Positions 9,771-21,045 of a DNA stretch of 57,057 nt are shown piece by piece. Source of the DNA: Vibrio mimicus CAIM 602 (GTDB taxonomy: Bacteria > Pseudomonadota > Gammaproteobacteria > Enterobacterales > Vibrionaceae). The position numbers were made by a program, and so were the translations under genes. Within the stretch, counting starts at the first letter, position 1; the number at the start of each line of letters is the position of its first letter. The notes below the pieces were generated by a model, which worked only from the letters and a program-made list of their open reading frames with translations, searched no databases and was not told where the DNA came from. The stretch covers positions 1 through 57,057 of the forward strand of contig NZ_AOMO01000014.1 in the NCBI RefSeq assembly GCF_000338875.1, given 5' to 3'.

Positions 9771-11357
9771 ATGGATTTGATTCTTCTCTCTGCCGCATTT
9801 TTAGCAGGCTTTATCGCGCTAAAATGCCATTTGCCGCCACTGGTTGGTTTTTTGATTGCGGGTTTTGCACTAAACGCTTATGGATTTAGCAGCAACGACA
9901 CCATCTCTCTGCTCGCTGATTTGGGTGTAACCCTGCTGTTGTTTACTATCGGCTTAAAGCTTGAAGTAAAAACCCTACTCGCCAAAGAGATCTGGGCGGG
10001 TTCCACTATACATAACATACTGTCTACTGCCCTATTTACTCTTTTATTACTCATTTTCAAGCAGTTGGGCCTTGATAGCCTTGCCGATCTGTCCTTTGAT
10101 AAACTCATTCTGATCGGTTTTGCCCTTTCCTTCTCCAGTACTGTTTTTGCGGTTAAATCATTGCAAGAGAAAGGAGAAATGAATGCTACCTATGGCACCT
10201 TAGCCATCGGCATCCTGGTCATGCAGGATATTTTTGCCGTTGTTTTTCTAACAGCATCAACAGGAAAACTACCAGAGTGGTACGCCATCGGCTTATTTGT
10301 ACTGCCTTTATTGCGCCCACTCTTTTATGAATTACTCGACTGGGTTGGCCACGGAGAAATGCTGGTGTTGTTTGGCATCTTCTTTGCACTGGTTGTTGGT
10401 GCTGGGTCATTCCAATTGGTTGGTATGAAGCCGGATCTCGGGGCACTTATCTTAGGTATGATGCTTGCTAGCCATCACAAGGCTTCAGAACTCTCCAAAG
10501 CATTATTTAATCTCAAGGAACTATTCTTAGTCTGCTTCTTCCTTAATATCGGACTCTCAGCGCAACCCACAACCACAGGGATTATGCTTGCCCTGTTATT
10601 ACTGTTACTGCTACCAATTAAAGGCATCCTCTATTTCTGGGTGATCCATCAGTTCCATTTCCGTGTCCGTACGTCATTACTTACCTCACTATCATTATTT
10701 AACTTTAGCGAGTTTGGTCTGATCGTTGGTGGCCTCGCGTACAAAATGGGATGGATTAACGGTGATATTCTGGTCGCATTAGCTGTTTCTGTTCCTCTGT
10801 CATTTATTATCGCTGCTCCGATAGAGCGTAAAGGCCACGCCATTTACCAACGTTCAGCCAAATGGCTGAAAGAACAAGCAGCAGAATCGCTGCACACTCG
10901 TGATCGCCTGATTGATCCCGGTGAAGCTCAAGTACTGATTTTAGGTATGGGACGCATCGGCCGCGGAGCCTATGACGAATTGAGAGCACGTCATGGTGAT
11001 ATCTGTCTTGGCGTTGAAATTCGCGAAGATGCAGCCAATAACCATCGTGAAGAAGGGCGCAACGTGATCTCAGGTGATGCTACTGACCCGGACTTTTGGG
11101 AGCGTATTTTCGATACAGGTAAAGTAAAACTGGTGCTATTAGCGATGCCTCATCACCAAGCCAACCAGATCGCTCTTGAGCAATTACACAAGCGTAATTA
11201 TCAAGGCCAGATTGCGGCTATTGCTGAGTATCCGGATCAGATTGATAGCCTGCTTGAGCATGGTGCTCACGCTGCATTCAACATATACAGTGAGGCGGGT
11301 ACTGGTTTTGCTCGCCACGTGTGTGAGCAGCTAAAACCGAATTTTACTCGTCGCTAA
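9771..11357 (+). CDS. KefB-like monovalent cation:proton antiporter with RCK domain
   Basis: CPA2-family exchanger of the inner membrane, probably moving K+ or Na+ against H+. The first 365 or so residues form about 12 membrane segments, with the family's N-terminal PPLVGFLIAGF stretch and GFALSFSSTVFAVK. A cytoplasmic NAD-binding RCK/TrkA-N domain follows from about residue 383 (LILGMGRIGRGAYDEL). There is no second RCK-C domain after it. It is a single-gene unit lying between the nagC terminator and a hairpin at 11361. The exact ion cannot be told from sequence. Confidence 0.88.
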   Translation: MDLILLSAAFLAGFIALKCHLPPLVGFLIAGFALNAYGFSSNDTISLLADLGVTLLLFTIGLKLEVKTLLAKEIWAGSTIHNILSTALFTLLLLIFKQLGLDSLADLSFDKLILIGFALSFSSTVFAVKSLQEKGEMNATYGTLAIGILVMQDIFAVVFLTASTGKLPEWYAIGLFVLPLLRPLFYELLDWVGHGEMLVLFGIFFALVVGAGSFQLVGMKPDLGALILGMMLASHHKASELSKALFNLKELFLVCFFLNIGLSAQPTTTGIMLALLLLLLLPIKGILYFWVIHQFHFRVRTSLLTSLSLFNFSEFGLIVGGLAYKMGWINGDILVALAVSVPLSFIIAAPIERKGHAIYQRSAKWLKEQAAESLHTRDRLIDPGEAQVLILGMGRIGRGAYDELRARHGDICLGVEIREDAANNHREEGRNVISGDATDPDFWERIFDTGKVKLVLLAMPHHQANQIALEQLHKRNYQGQIAAIAEYPDQIDSLLEHGAHAAFNIYSEAGTGFARHVCEQLKPNFTRR

Positions 11358-11360
11358 AAA

Positions 11361-11394
11361 ATAGGGCGAATTTCGCCCTATCGCTTCTTTTTTC
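11361..11394 (+). terminator. Terminator of the antiporter gene
   Basis: Stem ATAGGGCGA / TCGCCCTAT with a 3-base loop, then CGCTTCTTTTTTC. It begins 3 bases after the stop codon. Confidence 0.8.
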
Positions 11395-11552
11395 GTCACT
11401 TTTTAAAATCCATTCACACAAATGCAAGTTAAAGTAGAAAAAATTTAATCAAATTCTTTTTGTTTAAAATAAAACACAAACAAGGGTTGAAGTTTTTAAT
11501 CAGAATGGCAAATTAAGTCCAACAGATTAAAAAACATTTAAAAGGAATTCAT

Positions 11553-13217
11553 ATGTGCTCAATCTTTGGCATCTTAGACATTAAAACTGATGCAGCTACT
11601 TTAAGACCTGTAGCCCTCGAAATGTCGAAAAAGCTACGTCACCGCGGCCCTGACTGGTCAGGTATTTACGCGTCTGATAAAGCGATTTTGGCACATGAAC
11701 GTCTAGCCATCGTTGGCCTGAACAGTGGTGCTCAACCACTTTACAGCCCAGATCGTAAACTCATCCTTGCGGTGAATGGTGAAATCTATAACCACAAAGA
11801 AATCCGTGAGCGTTACGAAGGTCAATATGAATTCCAAACCGATTCTGATTGCGAAGTCATCTTGGCTCTATATCGTGACAAAGGTGTTGATCTCCTTGAA
11901 GAATTGAACGGTATTTTTGCCTTCGTTCTGTACGATGAGGAAAAAGATCAATATCTCATTGGTCGTGATCATATCGGTATCATCCCTCTTTATCAGGGGC
12001 ATGATGAACACGGCAACTTCTACGTCGCATCAGAAATGAAAGCACTTGTTCCTGTTTGCAAAACATTGAGTGAGTTTCCTCCAGGCAGCTACTTTAGCTC
12101 AAAAGATCAATCACCGACACGTTACTACGTACGTGATTGGAACAGTTATGATGAAGTTAAAGACAACGTCAGCAGCAAAGAAGAGCTCACACAAGCTTTG
12201 GAAGCCGCGGTAAAACGCCAACTCATGACCGACGTACCTTATGGTGTGCTTCTTTCTGGTGGTTTGGATTCTTCGATTACATCAGCTATTGCAAAGCGCT
12301 TCGCAGCAATGCGTATTGAAGATGATGAGAAAACGGCGGCTTGGTGGCCACAACTGCACTCTTTCGCCATTGGCTTAGAAGGTGCACCCGATTTGAAAGC
12401 GGCTCGTGAAGTAGCAGGAAAAATCGGTACGGTTCACCATGAGATGACCTACACAATCCAAGAAGGACTCGATGCCATTCGTGATGTGATCTACCACATT
12501 GAAACTTATGATGTGACGACTATCCGTGCATCAACGCCAATGTTCTTGATGGGGCGAAAAATTAAAGCCATGGGCATCAAGATGGTACTATCTGGCGAAG
12601 GAGCTGACGAAATTTTCGGTGGCTACCTCTACTTCCATAAAGCACCAAACGCCCAAGAGTTTCACGAAGAAACCGTTCGTAAACTACTGGCACTAAACTT
12701 ATTTGACTGTGCTCGAGCCAACAAATCACTCGCAGCATGGGGCGTTGAAGGCCGAGTTCCTTTCCTTGATAAAGAGTTTATCGATGTTGCGATGCGCCTC
12801 AACCCTGCAGATAAAATGTGTGGCAACGGCAAGATGGAAAAACACATCCTGCGTGAATGTTTTGAACACTATCTTCCAGAATCCATCGCATGGCGCCAAA
12901 AAGAGCAGTTCTCTGACGGCGTAGGCTATGGCTGGATTGATACACTAAAAGCAACAGCAGAGGCAAAAATCAGCGATCAACAGATGGAAACGGCCAAATT
13001 CCGCTTCCCGTACAACACACCGACGACTAAAGAAGGCTATGTGTATCGTGAAATTTTTGAAGAGCTGTTCCCACTAGAATCTGCGGCGCGTTGTGTACCT
13101 GGAGGTCCTTCTGTTGCGTGTTCTTCCGCTAAAGCGATAGAGTGGGATGAATCCTTTAAAAACTGTATTGATCCATCTGGTCGTGCAGTAAAAGCAGTTC
13201 ACAAACAAGCTTACTAA
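11553..13217 (+). CDS. asnB: Asparagine synthetase B, glutamine-hydrolysing
   Basis: Makes asparagine from aspartate, ATP and glutamine. Cys2 (MCSIFG) is the glutaminase nucleophile, with RHRGPDWSG and NGEIYNH of the Ntn domain. The synthetase PP-loop is LSGGLDSS near residue 234. The 554 residues equal E. coli AsnB. AAAGGAATTC precedes the ATG, and the AT-rich 11395-11552 interval should hold the promoter. It stands alone, with a terminator at 13250. Confidence 0.97.
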   Translation: MCSIFGILDIKTDAATLRPVALEMSKKLRHRGPDWSGIYASDKAILAHERLAIVGLNSGAQPLYSPDRKLILAVNGEIYNHKEIRERYEGQYEFQTDSDCEVILALYRDKGVDLLEELNGIFAFVLYDEEKDQYLIGRDHIGIIPLYQGHDEHGNFYVASEMKALVPVCKTLSEFPPGSYFSSKDQSPTRYYVRDWNSYDEVKDNVSSKEELTQALEAAVKRQLMTDVPYGVLLSGGLDSSITSAIAKRFAAMRIEDDEKTAAWWPQLHSFAIGLEGAPDLKAAREVAGKIGTVHHEMTYTIQEGLDAIRDVIYHIETYDVTTIRASTPMFLMGRKIKAMGIKMVLSGEGADEIFGGYLYFHKAPNAQEFHEETVRKLLALNLFDCARANKSLAAWGVEGRVPFLDKEFIDVAMRLNPADKMCGNGKMEKHILRECFEHYLPESIAWRQKEQFSDGVGYGWIDTLKATAEAKISDQQMETAKFRFPYNTPTTKEGYVYREIFEELFPLESAARCVPGGPSVACSSAKAIEWDESFKNCIDPSGRAVKAVHKQAY

Positions 13218-13249
13218 ACGCTTGAGTAATATCGGCAACCAATAAAAGC

Positions 13250-13280
13250 AAAAGCCAGAGTTTATGCCTCTGGCTTTTTC
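13250..13280. terminator. Terminator between convergent asnB and rfaH
   Basis: Perfect 10-bp stem AAAGCCAGAG / CTCTGGCTTT. T's follow on the plus side, and TTTTGCTTTT follows on the minus side, so it can serve both genes. Confidence 0.85.
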
Positions 13281-13338
13281 ATATCGATATGTTTGCCATT
13301 CTTATGATTGGAAAATGACTTGGGCAAGTGACTCAGTT

Positions 13339-13836
13339 TTAAGTAATTTCCCAATCTGTATTTTCAATACTCATCGGTACTTGCTGGCTGATCATTTTAA
13401 CCAGCATGATTGAGCGAGTATCACCATCAGGCTCTTGATAGATCGCTTCAACTCCAGCGAACTGCCCTCTTGCGACACGAACCGTTTGCCCTTTTTCCGG
13501 TAATTGTCTTGCAGACCCTTTCAGTTGCTCACAATCCAGTTGCTTCAATTGATAGATTAAGTCGCCTTGTAATTCCCGCGGGTGTGGCCCTAATCGGACA
13601 AAATCCACAACCCCACGCGTTGAACGCACCGTAGTAAAAGAGGGACCCTCTTCAAAGTCAAAGCGAACAAACATATAAGACGGGAAAAGTGGCTCCTGAA
13701 CCATTTGCCGCTTTCCTCGTAGAATTTTTTCAACGCATACTTCCGGATAGAAGCACTCAACATCCTGGTTTTCTAAATGCATCTTCGCGCGCTGCTGCTC
13801 GCCACGTTTACAATAAAGTAAATACCAACGTTTCAT
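13339..13836 (-). CDS. rfaH: RfaH, operon-specific NusG paralogue
   Basis: Transcription antitermination factor recruited at ops sites in long operons such as LPS or capsule. The N-terminal NGN domain starts MKRWYLLYCKRGEQQRA, and FVRLGPHP and the C-terminal KOW region (VRVARGQFAGVEAIYQ) are visible. At 165 residues it is close to E. coli RfaH (162). Residues typical of RfaH rather than NusG are seen in the opening and in YPSEVCVEK-like text (here FYPEVCVEKI). It forms a single-gene unit. Confidence 0.93.
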   Translation of the reverse strand: MKRWYLLYCKRGEQQRAKMHLENQDVECFYPEVCVEKILRGKRQMVQEPLFPSYMFVRFDFEEGPSFTTVRSTRGVVDFVRLGPHPRELQGDLIYQLKQLDCEQLKGSARQLPEKGQTVRVARGQFAGVEAIYQEPDGDTRSIMLVKMISQQVPMSIENTDWEIT

Positions 13837-14341
13837 TTTTTCTTATTTCGCCAACTTTTTTTGGCATGCTACCACACCCCATCTGCAAAGATGAAATCTC
13901 TCTTAAATTCCATATCAATAATTCAGCCTTAGTGCTCGTAAATAATTCTGCTTAATGTGTGATGTTTTTCATCTACAAACGCTCGGCTATTTACCTTCAT
14001 AAAAAACAATATTGTCAAATTAATCATACATATAAATTTACAATTCAAAACTGTGTAGATTGTTTAGGTGACTTTCATGGCAAGTATTTTTTATGAAAAA
14101 TTAGTTTTCGCACAGTAAATCACAGATACATTTTGCGAAGTTTTTTTACTTTTCATTAAGTTACATTCACTTACAACCAACAGAGCCTTAAGCCTTCTAT
14201 TGATATGCATTTATTTTGAATGTATAGGTATCAGCCGAATAAAAATCTCTCATGGATGAGTTGAATAAAAATAATGTTTGACGGTTGATTTCTGAACAAC
14301 AGATTTCACCATTTGCACTGCACAATGATACAGGAATGCTT
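13837..14341. promoter_or_regulatory. AT-rich region upstream of the peptide transporter
   Basis: A 505-base gap without a supported gene, serving divergent rfaH and the POT transporter. It is very AT-rich. TGTGATGTTTTTCATC at 13958-13973 is a CRP-like site with one degenerate half. No clear hairpin or small gene was seen. Confidence 0.4.
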
Positions 14342-15823
14342 ATGTCCAACCTTAATATTTTTAAACAACCGAACGCCTTCTATTTGATCTTTTCTATCGA
14401 ATTTTGGGAGCGATTTGGCTTCTATGGCATGCAAGCCATCCTAACCGTCTACATGGTTAAAATCATGGGAATGGATGAGTCCGCGTCCTTCGTTCTTTTC
14501 GGTGCTTTCTCTGCTTTAGTTTACGGATTTGTCGCAATCGGTGGTTGGATCGGCGATAAAGTAATTGGCACCAAGCGAGCTATCACTCTTGGTGCCATCG
14601 TCATGATGGTGGGTTATGTCCTACTAGGGCTCTCAACAGCAAAACATCCACTTGTGGGCCCTACCTTGATTTACGTTGCTATGGGTTTCATTACTGTTGG
14701 TAATGGTTTATTTAAGGCCAACCCTTCAAGCCTTCTCGCTAAAATCTATCCTGAAAATGATCCACGTTTAGATGGTGCTTTCACCATGTACTATATGGCG
14801 ATCAATTTAGGTTCCTTCTTCTCAATGATCATCACTCCACTAGTGGCAGTAAAAATGGGCTATGGTATGGCATTTGGTGTAAGTGCTGTTGGCCTTGCCA
14901 TCACCGTTGTGAACTTCCTTTTCTGTTTACGCATGTTAAAAGGTACTGGTTCTCCAGCCGATCTTGCTCCAGTCAATAAAATGTATCTGGTTCTTGTGGC
15001 AGTAGGCTCAATCATTGCCAGTTTTGTTTGTAGCTATCTATTACAGAACCTCACCTTAGCACATGGCATTCTGGTGGTTGCAGGCCTCTTTATTCTGGGT
15101 TGCTATTTCAAAGAAGCGTTCAGCATGTCAGGCATCGAACGTGCCAAAATGTTAGTCGCCTTTATTTTAATGCTGCAAGGCGTGGTGTTCTTTGTGCTCT
15201 ATTTCCAAATGCCGACGTCACTGAACTTTTTCGCCATCAATAACGTTGAGCACCATATCTTGGGGTTTGAAGTGGCTCCCGAGCAATTTCAGGCACTCAA
15301 TCCATTCTGGATTATGATTGCCAGCCCAATTCTTGCCGCTACTTACGGAAAATTAGGCGATAAGTTGGCAATGCCTTTCAAATTCGCTTTTGGTATGGCG
15401 TTATGTGCTCTCTCTTTCTTGGTGTTGAGTTGGGGTACTTTGTTTGCTAATGAGCAAGGAATTATTAGCTCAAACTGGCTTATCGCCAGCTACGCTTTCC
15501 AATCTATCGGGGAACTTTTGGTTTCAGGCTTAGGCTTAGCTATGGTGGCTCAGTTAGTACCACAGCGTATGATGGGTTTTGCGATGGGAATGTGGTTCCT
15601 TACATCTGCTTCTGCCGCTGTCATTGCAGGTTGGGTGGCTAGTTTAACCTCAACTCCAGCTAACGTTTCTGGTGCGACTGAATCTCTACTCATCTATGGT
15701 GACGTATTTGCTCAAATCGGTTATGTCACCACCGGAATTGCTGTCGTAACCTTTATGATCGCGCCTAAGCTGACTCGAATCTGCCGCGGTGAATCAGAAC
15801 AGCTAGAATTAGCAGCTCAATAG
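14342..15823 (+). CDS. POT-family di/tripeptide:proton symporter
   Basis: Imports small peptides across the inner membrane. POT signatures are seen: EFWERFGFYGMQAIL near residue 20, GGWIGDKVIGTKRAI, and FTMYYMAINLGSFFS. About 14 membrane segments are spread over 493 residues, similar to E. coli DtpA/DtpB. I start it at the ATG preceded by AGGAATGCTT. An upstream TTG (14285) would add 19 residues that do not look like the family. It is a single-gene unit ended by the palindrome at 15834. Confidence 0.92.
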   Translation: MSNLNIFKQPNAFYLIFSIEFWERFGFYGMQAILTVYMVKIMGMDESASFVLFGAFSALVYGFVAIGGWIGDKVIGTKRAITLGAIVMMVGYVLLGLSTAKHPLVGPTLIYVAMGFITVGNGLFKANPSSLLAKIYPENDPRLDGAFTMYYMAINLGSFFSMIITPLVAVKMGYGMAFGVSAVGLAITVVNFLFCLRMLKGTGSPADLAPVNKMYLVLVAVGSIIASFVCSYLLQNLTLAHGILVVAGLFILGCYFKEAFSMSGIERAKMLVAFILMLQGVVFFVLYFQMPTSLNFFAINNVEHHILGFEVAPEQFQALNPFWIMIASPILAATYGKLGDKLAMPFKFAFGMALCALSFLVLSWGTLFANEQGIISSNWLIASYAFQSIGELLVSGLGLAMVAQLVPQRMMGFAMGMWFLTSASAAVIAGWVASLTSTPANVSGATESLLIYGDVFAQIGYVTTGIAVVTFMIAPKLTRICRGESEQLELAAQ

Positions 15824-15833
15824 AACTCTCCAA

Positions 15834-15865
15834 CAAAAACAGCGCCTAATTAGGCGCTGTTTTTG
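15834..15865. terminator. Bidirectional terminator between peptide transporter and hemH
   Basis: A perfect 32-base palindrome with CAAAAACAGCGCC at one end and GGCGCTGTTTTTG at the other. It gives a T-run in both directions and separates two convergent genes. Confidence 0.9.
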
Positions 15866-15875
15866 TTTCCTCAGC

Positions 15876-16844
15876 TCATAAGGCTTGATAAGGCTTAATC
15901 AACTCAGCCATTAAAGCAATATGGCTTTGGCTGTCATTCAAACATGGTATGTAGTGAAAATTCTCTCCACCACTATGCAAGAAGATTTCTTGGTTCTGCT
16001 CTGCAATCTCTTCTAGAGTCTCTAAACAATCCACTGAAAATGCAGGGCAAATGACATCCAGTTTTTTCACACCTTTGCTCGGCAACACTTCCATGGTTTT
16101 ATCAGTATAGGGTTGCAGCCACTCTTCCTTGCCAAACTGAGACTGGTAACTCATTACCACTCTCTCTGCGGGTAACCCAAGTGCTTCAGCAAGCAATTGA
16201 GTTGTTCTTTGGCAATGCTCAGGATAAATATCACCATTTTGCGCATAGCGCTTTGGAATACCGTGGTAAGAGCAAAGCAGCATATCGCCCTGTCCATACT
16301 TCTGCCATGAAGCTCGAACACTCTCTGCCAGAGCTTCGATATACAGTGGGTGATCGTGGTAATCACGAATGAAATGCAGCTCTGGCACTACAGGTAATCG
16401 GTTAAATGCCTTTGCTAATCCGTCAAACACCGCAGCAGTCGTGGTTGCAGAATATTGAGGATACAGTGGCAACACGACAATTTGCTCAACACCTTGTTGC
16501 TGCAGTTTTCTAACACCATCAAGCAAGCTAGGTTCACCATAGGTCATGCCAAGTTCAACAGGCAATTGAGTGAGCTCAGCAAGCTTTTCTCGTTGACGAA
16601 GAGAGTAAACCATAAGTGGTGAGCCTTCTTCCAACCAGATGGATTGATACAGTTTGGCGACTTTAGGTGAGCGTGTTGGCAAAATAATGCAATGCAGTAA
16701 AGGACACCACTTCCAACGACTCATATCGACCACTCGCTGGTCGTGAAGAAATTGGCTTAAAAAAGCTTTTACCGCTTGAGGTGTTGGCGCTTCTGGCGTC
16801 CCTAAATTGGCAAGCAAAATGCCAAGTCTTTTATGATTATTCAT
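15876..16844 (-). CDS. hemH: Ferrochelatase
   Basis: Inserts Fe2+ into protoporphyrin IX, the last step of haem synthesis. It shows the family opening [15 protein letters not shown], the metal-binding His region SYHGIPKRY and the catalytic Glu region [11 protein letters not shown] chose the ATG at 16844 because GAAGGA lies 6 bases before it; an upstream TTG would add four residues. The resulting 322 residues match the family. It lies downstream of adk but an adk terminator stands between, so it likely has its own promoter. Confidence 0.96.
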   Translation of the reverse strand: MNNHKRLGILLANLGTPEAPTPQAVKAFLSQFLHDQRVVDMSRWKWCPLLHCIILPTRSPKVAKLYQSIWLEEGSPLMVYSLRQREKLAELTQLPVELGMTYGEPSLLDGVRKLQQQGVEQIVVLPLYPQYSATTTAAVFDGLAKAFNRLPVVPELHFIRDYHDHPLYIEALAESVRASWQKYGQGDMLLCSYHGIPKRYAQNGDIYPEHCQRTTQLLAEALGLPAERVVMSYQSQFGKEEWLQPYTDKTMEVLPSKGVKKLDVICPAFSVDCLETLEEIAEQNQEIFLHSGGENFHYIPCLNDSQSHIALMAELIKPYQAL

Positions 16845-16902
16845 GGCTTCCTTCAAAATGCATTGTCTAAAACGTTATTACGTATGTTTCTGGCAAAAAG
16901 TT

Positions 16903-16932
16903 TATAAAAAAAAGCGGCTCTACTGCCGCTTT
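16903..16932 (-). terminator. Terminator of adk
   Basis: Stem AAAGCGGC / GCCGCTTT with a 6-base loop, followed on the minus strand by a run of eight T's, 39 bases after the adk stop. Confidence 0.87.
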
Positions 16933-16970
16933 ATTTCACCTATCAATGCAATCAGAATATCTGGATGCGA

Positions 16971-17975
<1,005 letters not shown>

Positions 17976-17998
17976 AAAAAGCCCGCCGAAGCGGGCTT
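17976..17998 (-). terminator. Terminator of htpG
   Basis: Perfect 8-bp stem AAGCCCGC / GCGGGCTT with a CGAA loop, followed on the minus strand by TTTTTATTGG, 26 bases after the htpG stop. Confidence 0.9.
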
Positions 17999-18024
17999 AG
18001 TGATTTAGTAGAATCGACAAAAGT

Positions 18025-19932
18025 CTATTGTGCTGGTGTTAACAATTGGTTCACCGCACTCAAGAATTGTGACGGATCTTCCATTGAACCACGCTCAGCG
18101 AGCATAGCTTGGCCCAACAACACTTCAACCCAACGGCCAAAGGTTTGCTCATCGGCTTCATCGGCCATGCGTTTAACCAGAGCATGTTCTGGGTTGATCT
18201 CGAGGATGTATTTCACCTCTGGCACCGGTTGTCCAGCTGCTGCTAGCAACTTAGCCATTTGAGTACCCATTTCATAGTCGTCAGTAACCACAACCGCAGG
18301 TGTGTTAGCCAGTTTGAAGGTGGTACGCACCTCTTTCACTCGGCTACCGAGGTATTCTTTCACACGTTCAACGACAGACTTGAATTGCTCTTCAGTTTCT
18401 TTGTGTTTCTCTTTTTCGGTTTCATCTTCGAATTGGCTGAGATCAAGCCCTGCTTTAGTGATGGATTGGAATGTCTTGCCATCAAATTCTGTCAGGTAGT
18501 TCATTAACCACTCATCGATGCGATCAAACATCAGAATGACTTCAATACCTTTGGACTTGAATTGCTCTAAGTGAGGGCTGTTTTTCGCAGCGGTATAGCT
18601 ATCAGCAGTCAGGTAGTAAATCTTATCCTGCCCTTCTTTCATGCGTTCGATGTAAGAAGCAAGGCTGATCGCCTGCTCTGCTGAATCCACATGAGTAGAT
18701 GCAAAACGCAGCAAGCTAGCAATTTTTTCACGGTTAGCGAAATCTTCAGCAGGACCTTCCTTCATTACCAAGCCAAATTCTTTCCAGAATTTTTGGTAGT
18801 TTTCAGCATCATTGCTTGCCATACGCTCAAGCATAGTGAGTACGCGCTTAGTACAAGCTTGGCGTAATGACTGAGTGATCTTGTTATCTTGCAGAATTTC
18901 ACGTGACACGTTCAGTGGCAGATCGTTAGAGTCAATCAAACCACGCACAAAACGTAGGTATGACGGCATAAACTGAGCCGCATCATCCATAATGAACACG
19001 CGCTGCACATAGAGCTTCAAACCATGTTTATGTTCACGGTTAAACAGATCCCAAGGCGCTTTAGAAGGGATATACAACAAGCTCGTGTAATCGTTCTTAC
19101 CTTCTACCTTGTTGTGGCTCCAAACCAGTGGGTCAGCAAAATCGTGCGATACATGTTTGTAGAACTCTTTGTACTCTTCTTCGGAAACCTCAGATTTAGC
19201 ACGAGTCCACAATGCTTGAGCCTTGTTGATTTGCTCCCACTTCATCTCTTCAGTGGCTTTGCCTTCTTCATCAAGCTCTGCAGTTTGAATATAAACAGGA
19301 ATACCGATGTGATCAGAGTATTTGGAGACCACATCTCTTAGACGCCATTCAGATAGGAACTCTTTCCCCTCTTCACGAAGATGTAAAATGATATCCGTTC
19401 CACGAGACTCTTTATTGATAGTTTCGAGGGTATACTCACCTTCTCCTTTTGAATACCACTGAACGGCGTCAGAAGGAGCTGAGCCTGCAGCACGGGTACG
19501 AACGGTCACCGCATCCGCCACGATAAACGCCGAGTAGAAACCCACACCAAATTGGCCAATCAATTGCGAGCTTTTGGACTGCTCTTGGGAAAGTTTTGAG
19601 AAAAACTCAGCGGTGCCAGATTTAGCGATAGTACCAAGATTCTCGATAACATCTTCACGGCTCATACCAATACCGTTATCCGAGATGGTCAGAGTGTTGT
19701 TCTCTTGATCAAACGAGAGTTTTACCCCTAATTCAGCATCTCCCTGATAGAGATCAGGATTAGAAAGCGCTTGAAAACGCAACTTATCAGCGGCATCAGA
19801 TGCATTCGAAATCAACTCACGCAGAAAAATTTCTTTGTTGGAATACAAAGAGTGAATCATCAGGTGCAGCAGTTGTTTAACTTCAGATTGAAAACCACGA
19901 GTTTCTTTATTGGTGGTCGCTGTTTCGCTCAT
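18025..19932 (-). CDS. htpG: HtpG (Hsp90) chaperone
   Basis: ATP-dependent Hsp90 chaperone of the cytoplasm. The GHKL ATPase domain is at residues 1-215 ([37 protein letters not shown]). The middle domain ([17 protein letters not shown]) and C-terminal dimerisation domain follow. The 635 residues match the family's usual 620-640. A heat-shock sigma-32 promoter is visible at 20008-20033. It is divergent from toxR, the arrangement known in V. cholerae. Confidence 0.98.
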   Translation of the reverse strand: MSETATTNKETRGFQSEVKQLLHLMIHSLYSNKEIFLRELISNASDAADKLRFQALSNPDLYQGDAELGVKLSFDQENNTLTISDNGIGMSREDVIENLGTIAKSGTAEFFSKLSQEQSKSSQLIGQFGVGFYSAFIVADAVTVRTRAAGSAPSDAVQWYSKGEGEYTLETINKESRGTDIILHLREEGKEFLSEWRLRDVVSKYSDHIGIPVYIQTAELDEEGKATEEMKWEQINKAQALWTRAKSEVSEEEYKEFYKHVSHDFADPLVWSHNKVEGKNDYTSLLYIPSKAPWDLFNREHKHGLKLYVQRVFIMDDAAQFMPSYLRFVRGLIDSNDLPLNVSREILQDNKITQSLRQACTKRVLTMLERMASNDAENYQKFWKEFGLVMKEGPAEDFANREKIASLLRFASTHVDSAEQAISLASYIERMKEGQDKIYYLTADSYTAAKNSPHLEQFKSKGIEVILMFDRIDEWLMNYLTEFDGKTFQSITKAGLDLSQFEDETEKEKHKETEEQFKSVVERVKEYLGSRVKEVRTTFKLANTPAVVVTDDYEMGTQMAKLLAAAGQPVPEVKYILEINPEHALVKRMADEADEQTFGRWVEVLLGQAMLAERGSMEDPSQFLSAVNQLLTPAQ

Positions 19933-20007
19933 AATCGCTCCGTTTGCTTCTGTTTCAAACTATTGTTCCATCGAGATTCAATGGAATTACCTTGATGTGC
20001 AAGTGAG

Positions 20008-20033
20008 ATATGGACAAAAAATGTAAATTCAAG
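20008..20033 (-). promoter_or_regulatory. Sigma-32 heat-shock promoter of htpG
   Basis: On the minus strand CTTGAAT (20027-20033) is followed after an 11-base spacer by GTCCATAT (20008-20015), close to CTTGAAA-N11-16-CCCCATNT. It lies 76 bases before the htpG start. Confidence 0.75.
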
Positions 20034-20090
20034 GTCAAAAGTCATAAAAACACTGTTTTTTGATCAAGATTGGATTATTCTAACCCGATA

Positions 20091-20112
20091 TTTTTATCAA
20101 AGAAGATAAAAA
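20091..20112. promoter_or_regulatory. AT-rich dyad in the toxR promoter region
   Basis: Perfect inverted repeat TTTTTATC-6-GATAAAAA, 85 bases before toxR. It may be an operator or a leader hairpin; no regulator can be named from sequence. Confidence 0.4.
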
Positions 20113-20196
20113 AGCCAGTAAAGTCTTAGCGTTGTGACAGGGAAATGCTGGGTTATCAGATGTTCATACTAGGACACAACTCAAAAGAAGATATCG

Positions 20197-21036
20197 ATGA
20201 GTAATATTGGTACTAAATTCATTCTTGCTGAAAGATTTACCTTTGATCCCTTAAGCAATTCCCTGATTGATAAGGAAACTCCTGAAGAGATCATCCGATT
20301 AGGCAGTAACGAAAGTCGAATTCTTTGGCTGCTTGCTCAGCGTCCAAATGAGGTGGTTTCTCGCAACGATTTGCATGACTTTGTATGGCGAGAGCAAGGT
20401 TTTGAAGTTGATGACTCGAGCTTAACGCAAGCAATTTCTACATTGCGCAAAATGCTTAAAGATTCGACAAAATCACCACAATACGTCAAAACCGTACCTA
20501 AACGTGGTTATCAACTGATCACCCGAGTTGAAACGGTAGAAGAAGAGATTCAAAACGACATGGATGAGGTAACTCATCAGGAAGCTGGAATCGATTTTTC
20601 CGAATCAACCAATTCGACGTCTTCATCCAACCTCGGGCAGACAAAAGCGACGTCTCAGAAAGTCACCAGTAAAGCGACTCATAGCTGGGGGACTCGGCTG
20701 ATTTTGTTGATCGCGATGTTGATTCCGTTAGCGGTGCTGTTACTAACCAATCCAAGTGAATCCAAATTCAAACCGCTGACTGTTGTTGATGATGTAGCCG
20801 TCAATATGCCTATTAATCATCCCGATCTATCAAACTGGTTACCCTCTATAGAGCTGTGTGTAAAGAAATACAATGAAAAACACACTGGTGGGCTGAAACC
20901 CGTTGAAGTGATTGCGACTGGCGGACAAAACAATCAATTGACGCTGAATTACATTCACAGCCCTGAAGTCTCAGGTGAAAACATAACCTTACGCATTGTG
21001 GCCAACCCCACTGATGCAGTCAAAGTGTGTGAATAG
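20197..21036 (+). CDS. toxR: ToxR, membrane-bound transcription activator
   Basis: Inner-membrane regulator of porins and virulence in Vibrio. The cytoplasmic OmpR-type winged helix covers about residues 10-112 (GSNESRILWLLAQRP, SLTQAISTLRKMLKDS, VKTVPKRGYQL). A Ser/Thr-rich variable linker (115-165), one membrane segment (about 167-184) and a periplasmic domain with Cys221 and Cys278, the redox pair, follow. It is 279 residues. The V. cholerae protein I remember is about 294, mostly because it begins 12 codons earlier. Here those upstream codons are out of frame (see findings), so the ATG at 20197 with AGAAG before it is used. It is followed at 9 bases by toxS. Confidence 0.96.
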   Translation: MSNIGTKFILAERFTFDPLSNSLIDKETPEEIIRLGSNESRILWLLAQRPNEVVSRNDLHDFVWREQGFEVDDSSLTQAISTLRKMLKDSTKSPQYVKTVPKRGYQLITRVETVEEEIQNDMDEVTHQEAGIDFSESTNSTSSSNLGQTKATSQKVTSKATHSWGTRLILLIAMLIPLAVLLLTNPSESKFKPLTVVDDVAVNMPINHPDLSNWLPSIELCVKKYNEKHTGGLKPVEVIATGGQNNQLTLNYIHSPEVSGENITLRIVANPTDAVKVCE

Positions 21037-21045
21037 GATTTTTCT

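Noticed and set aside
14285..14341. TTG start extending the peptide transporter by 19 residues
   Set aside because: The internal ATG at 14342 has a ribosome site and begins the family-like sequence.
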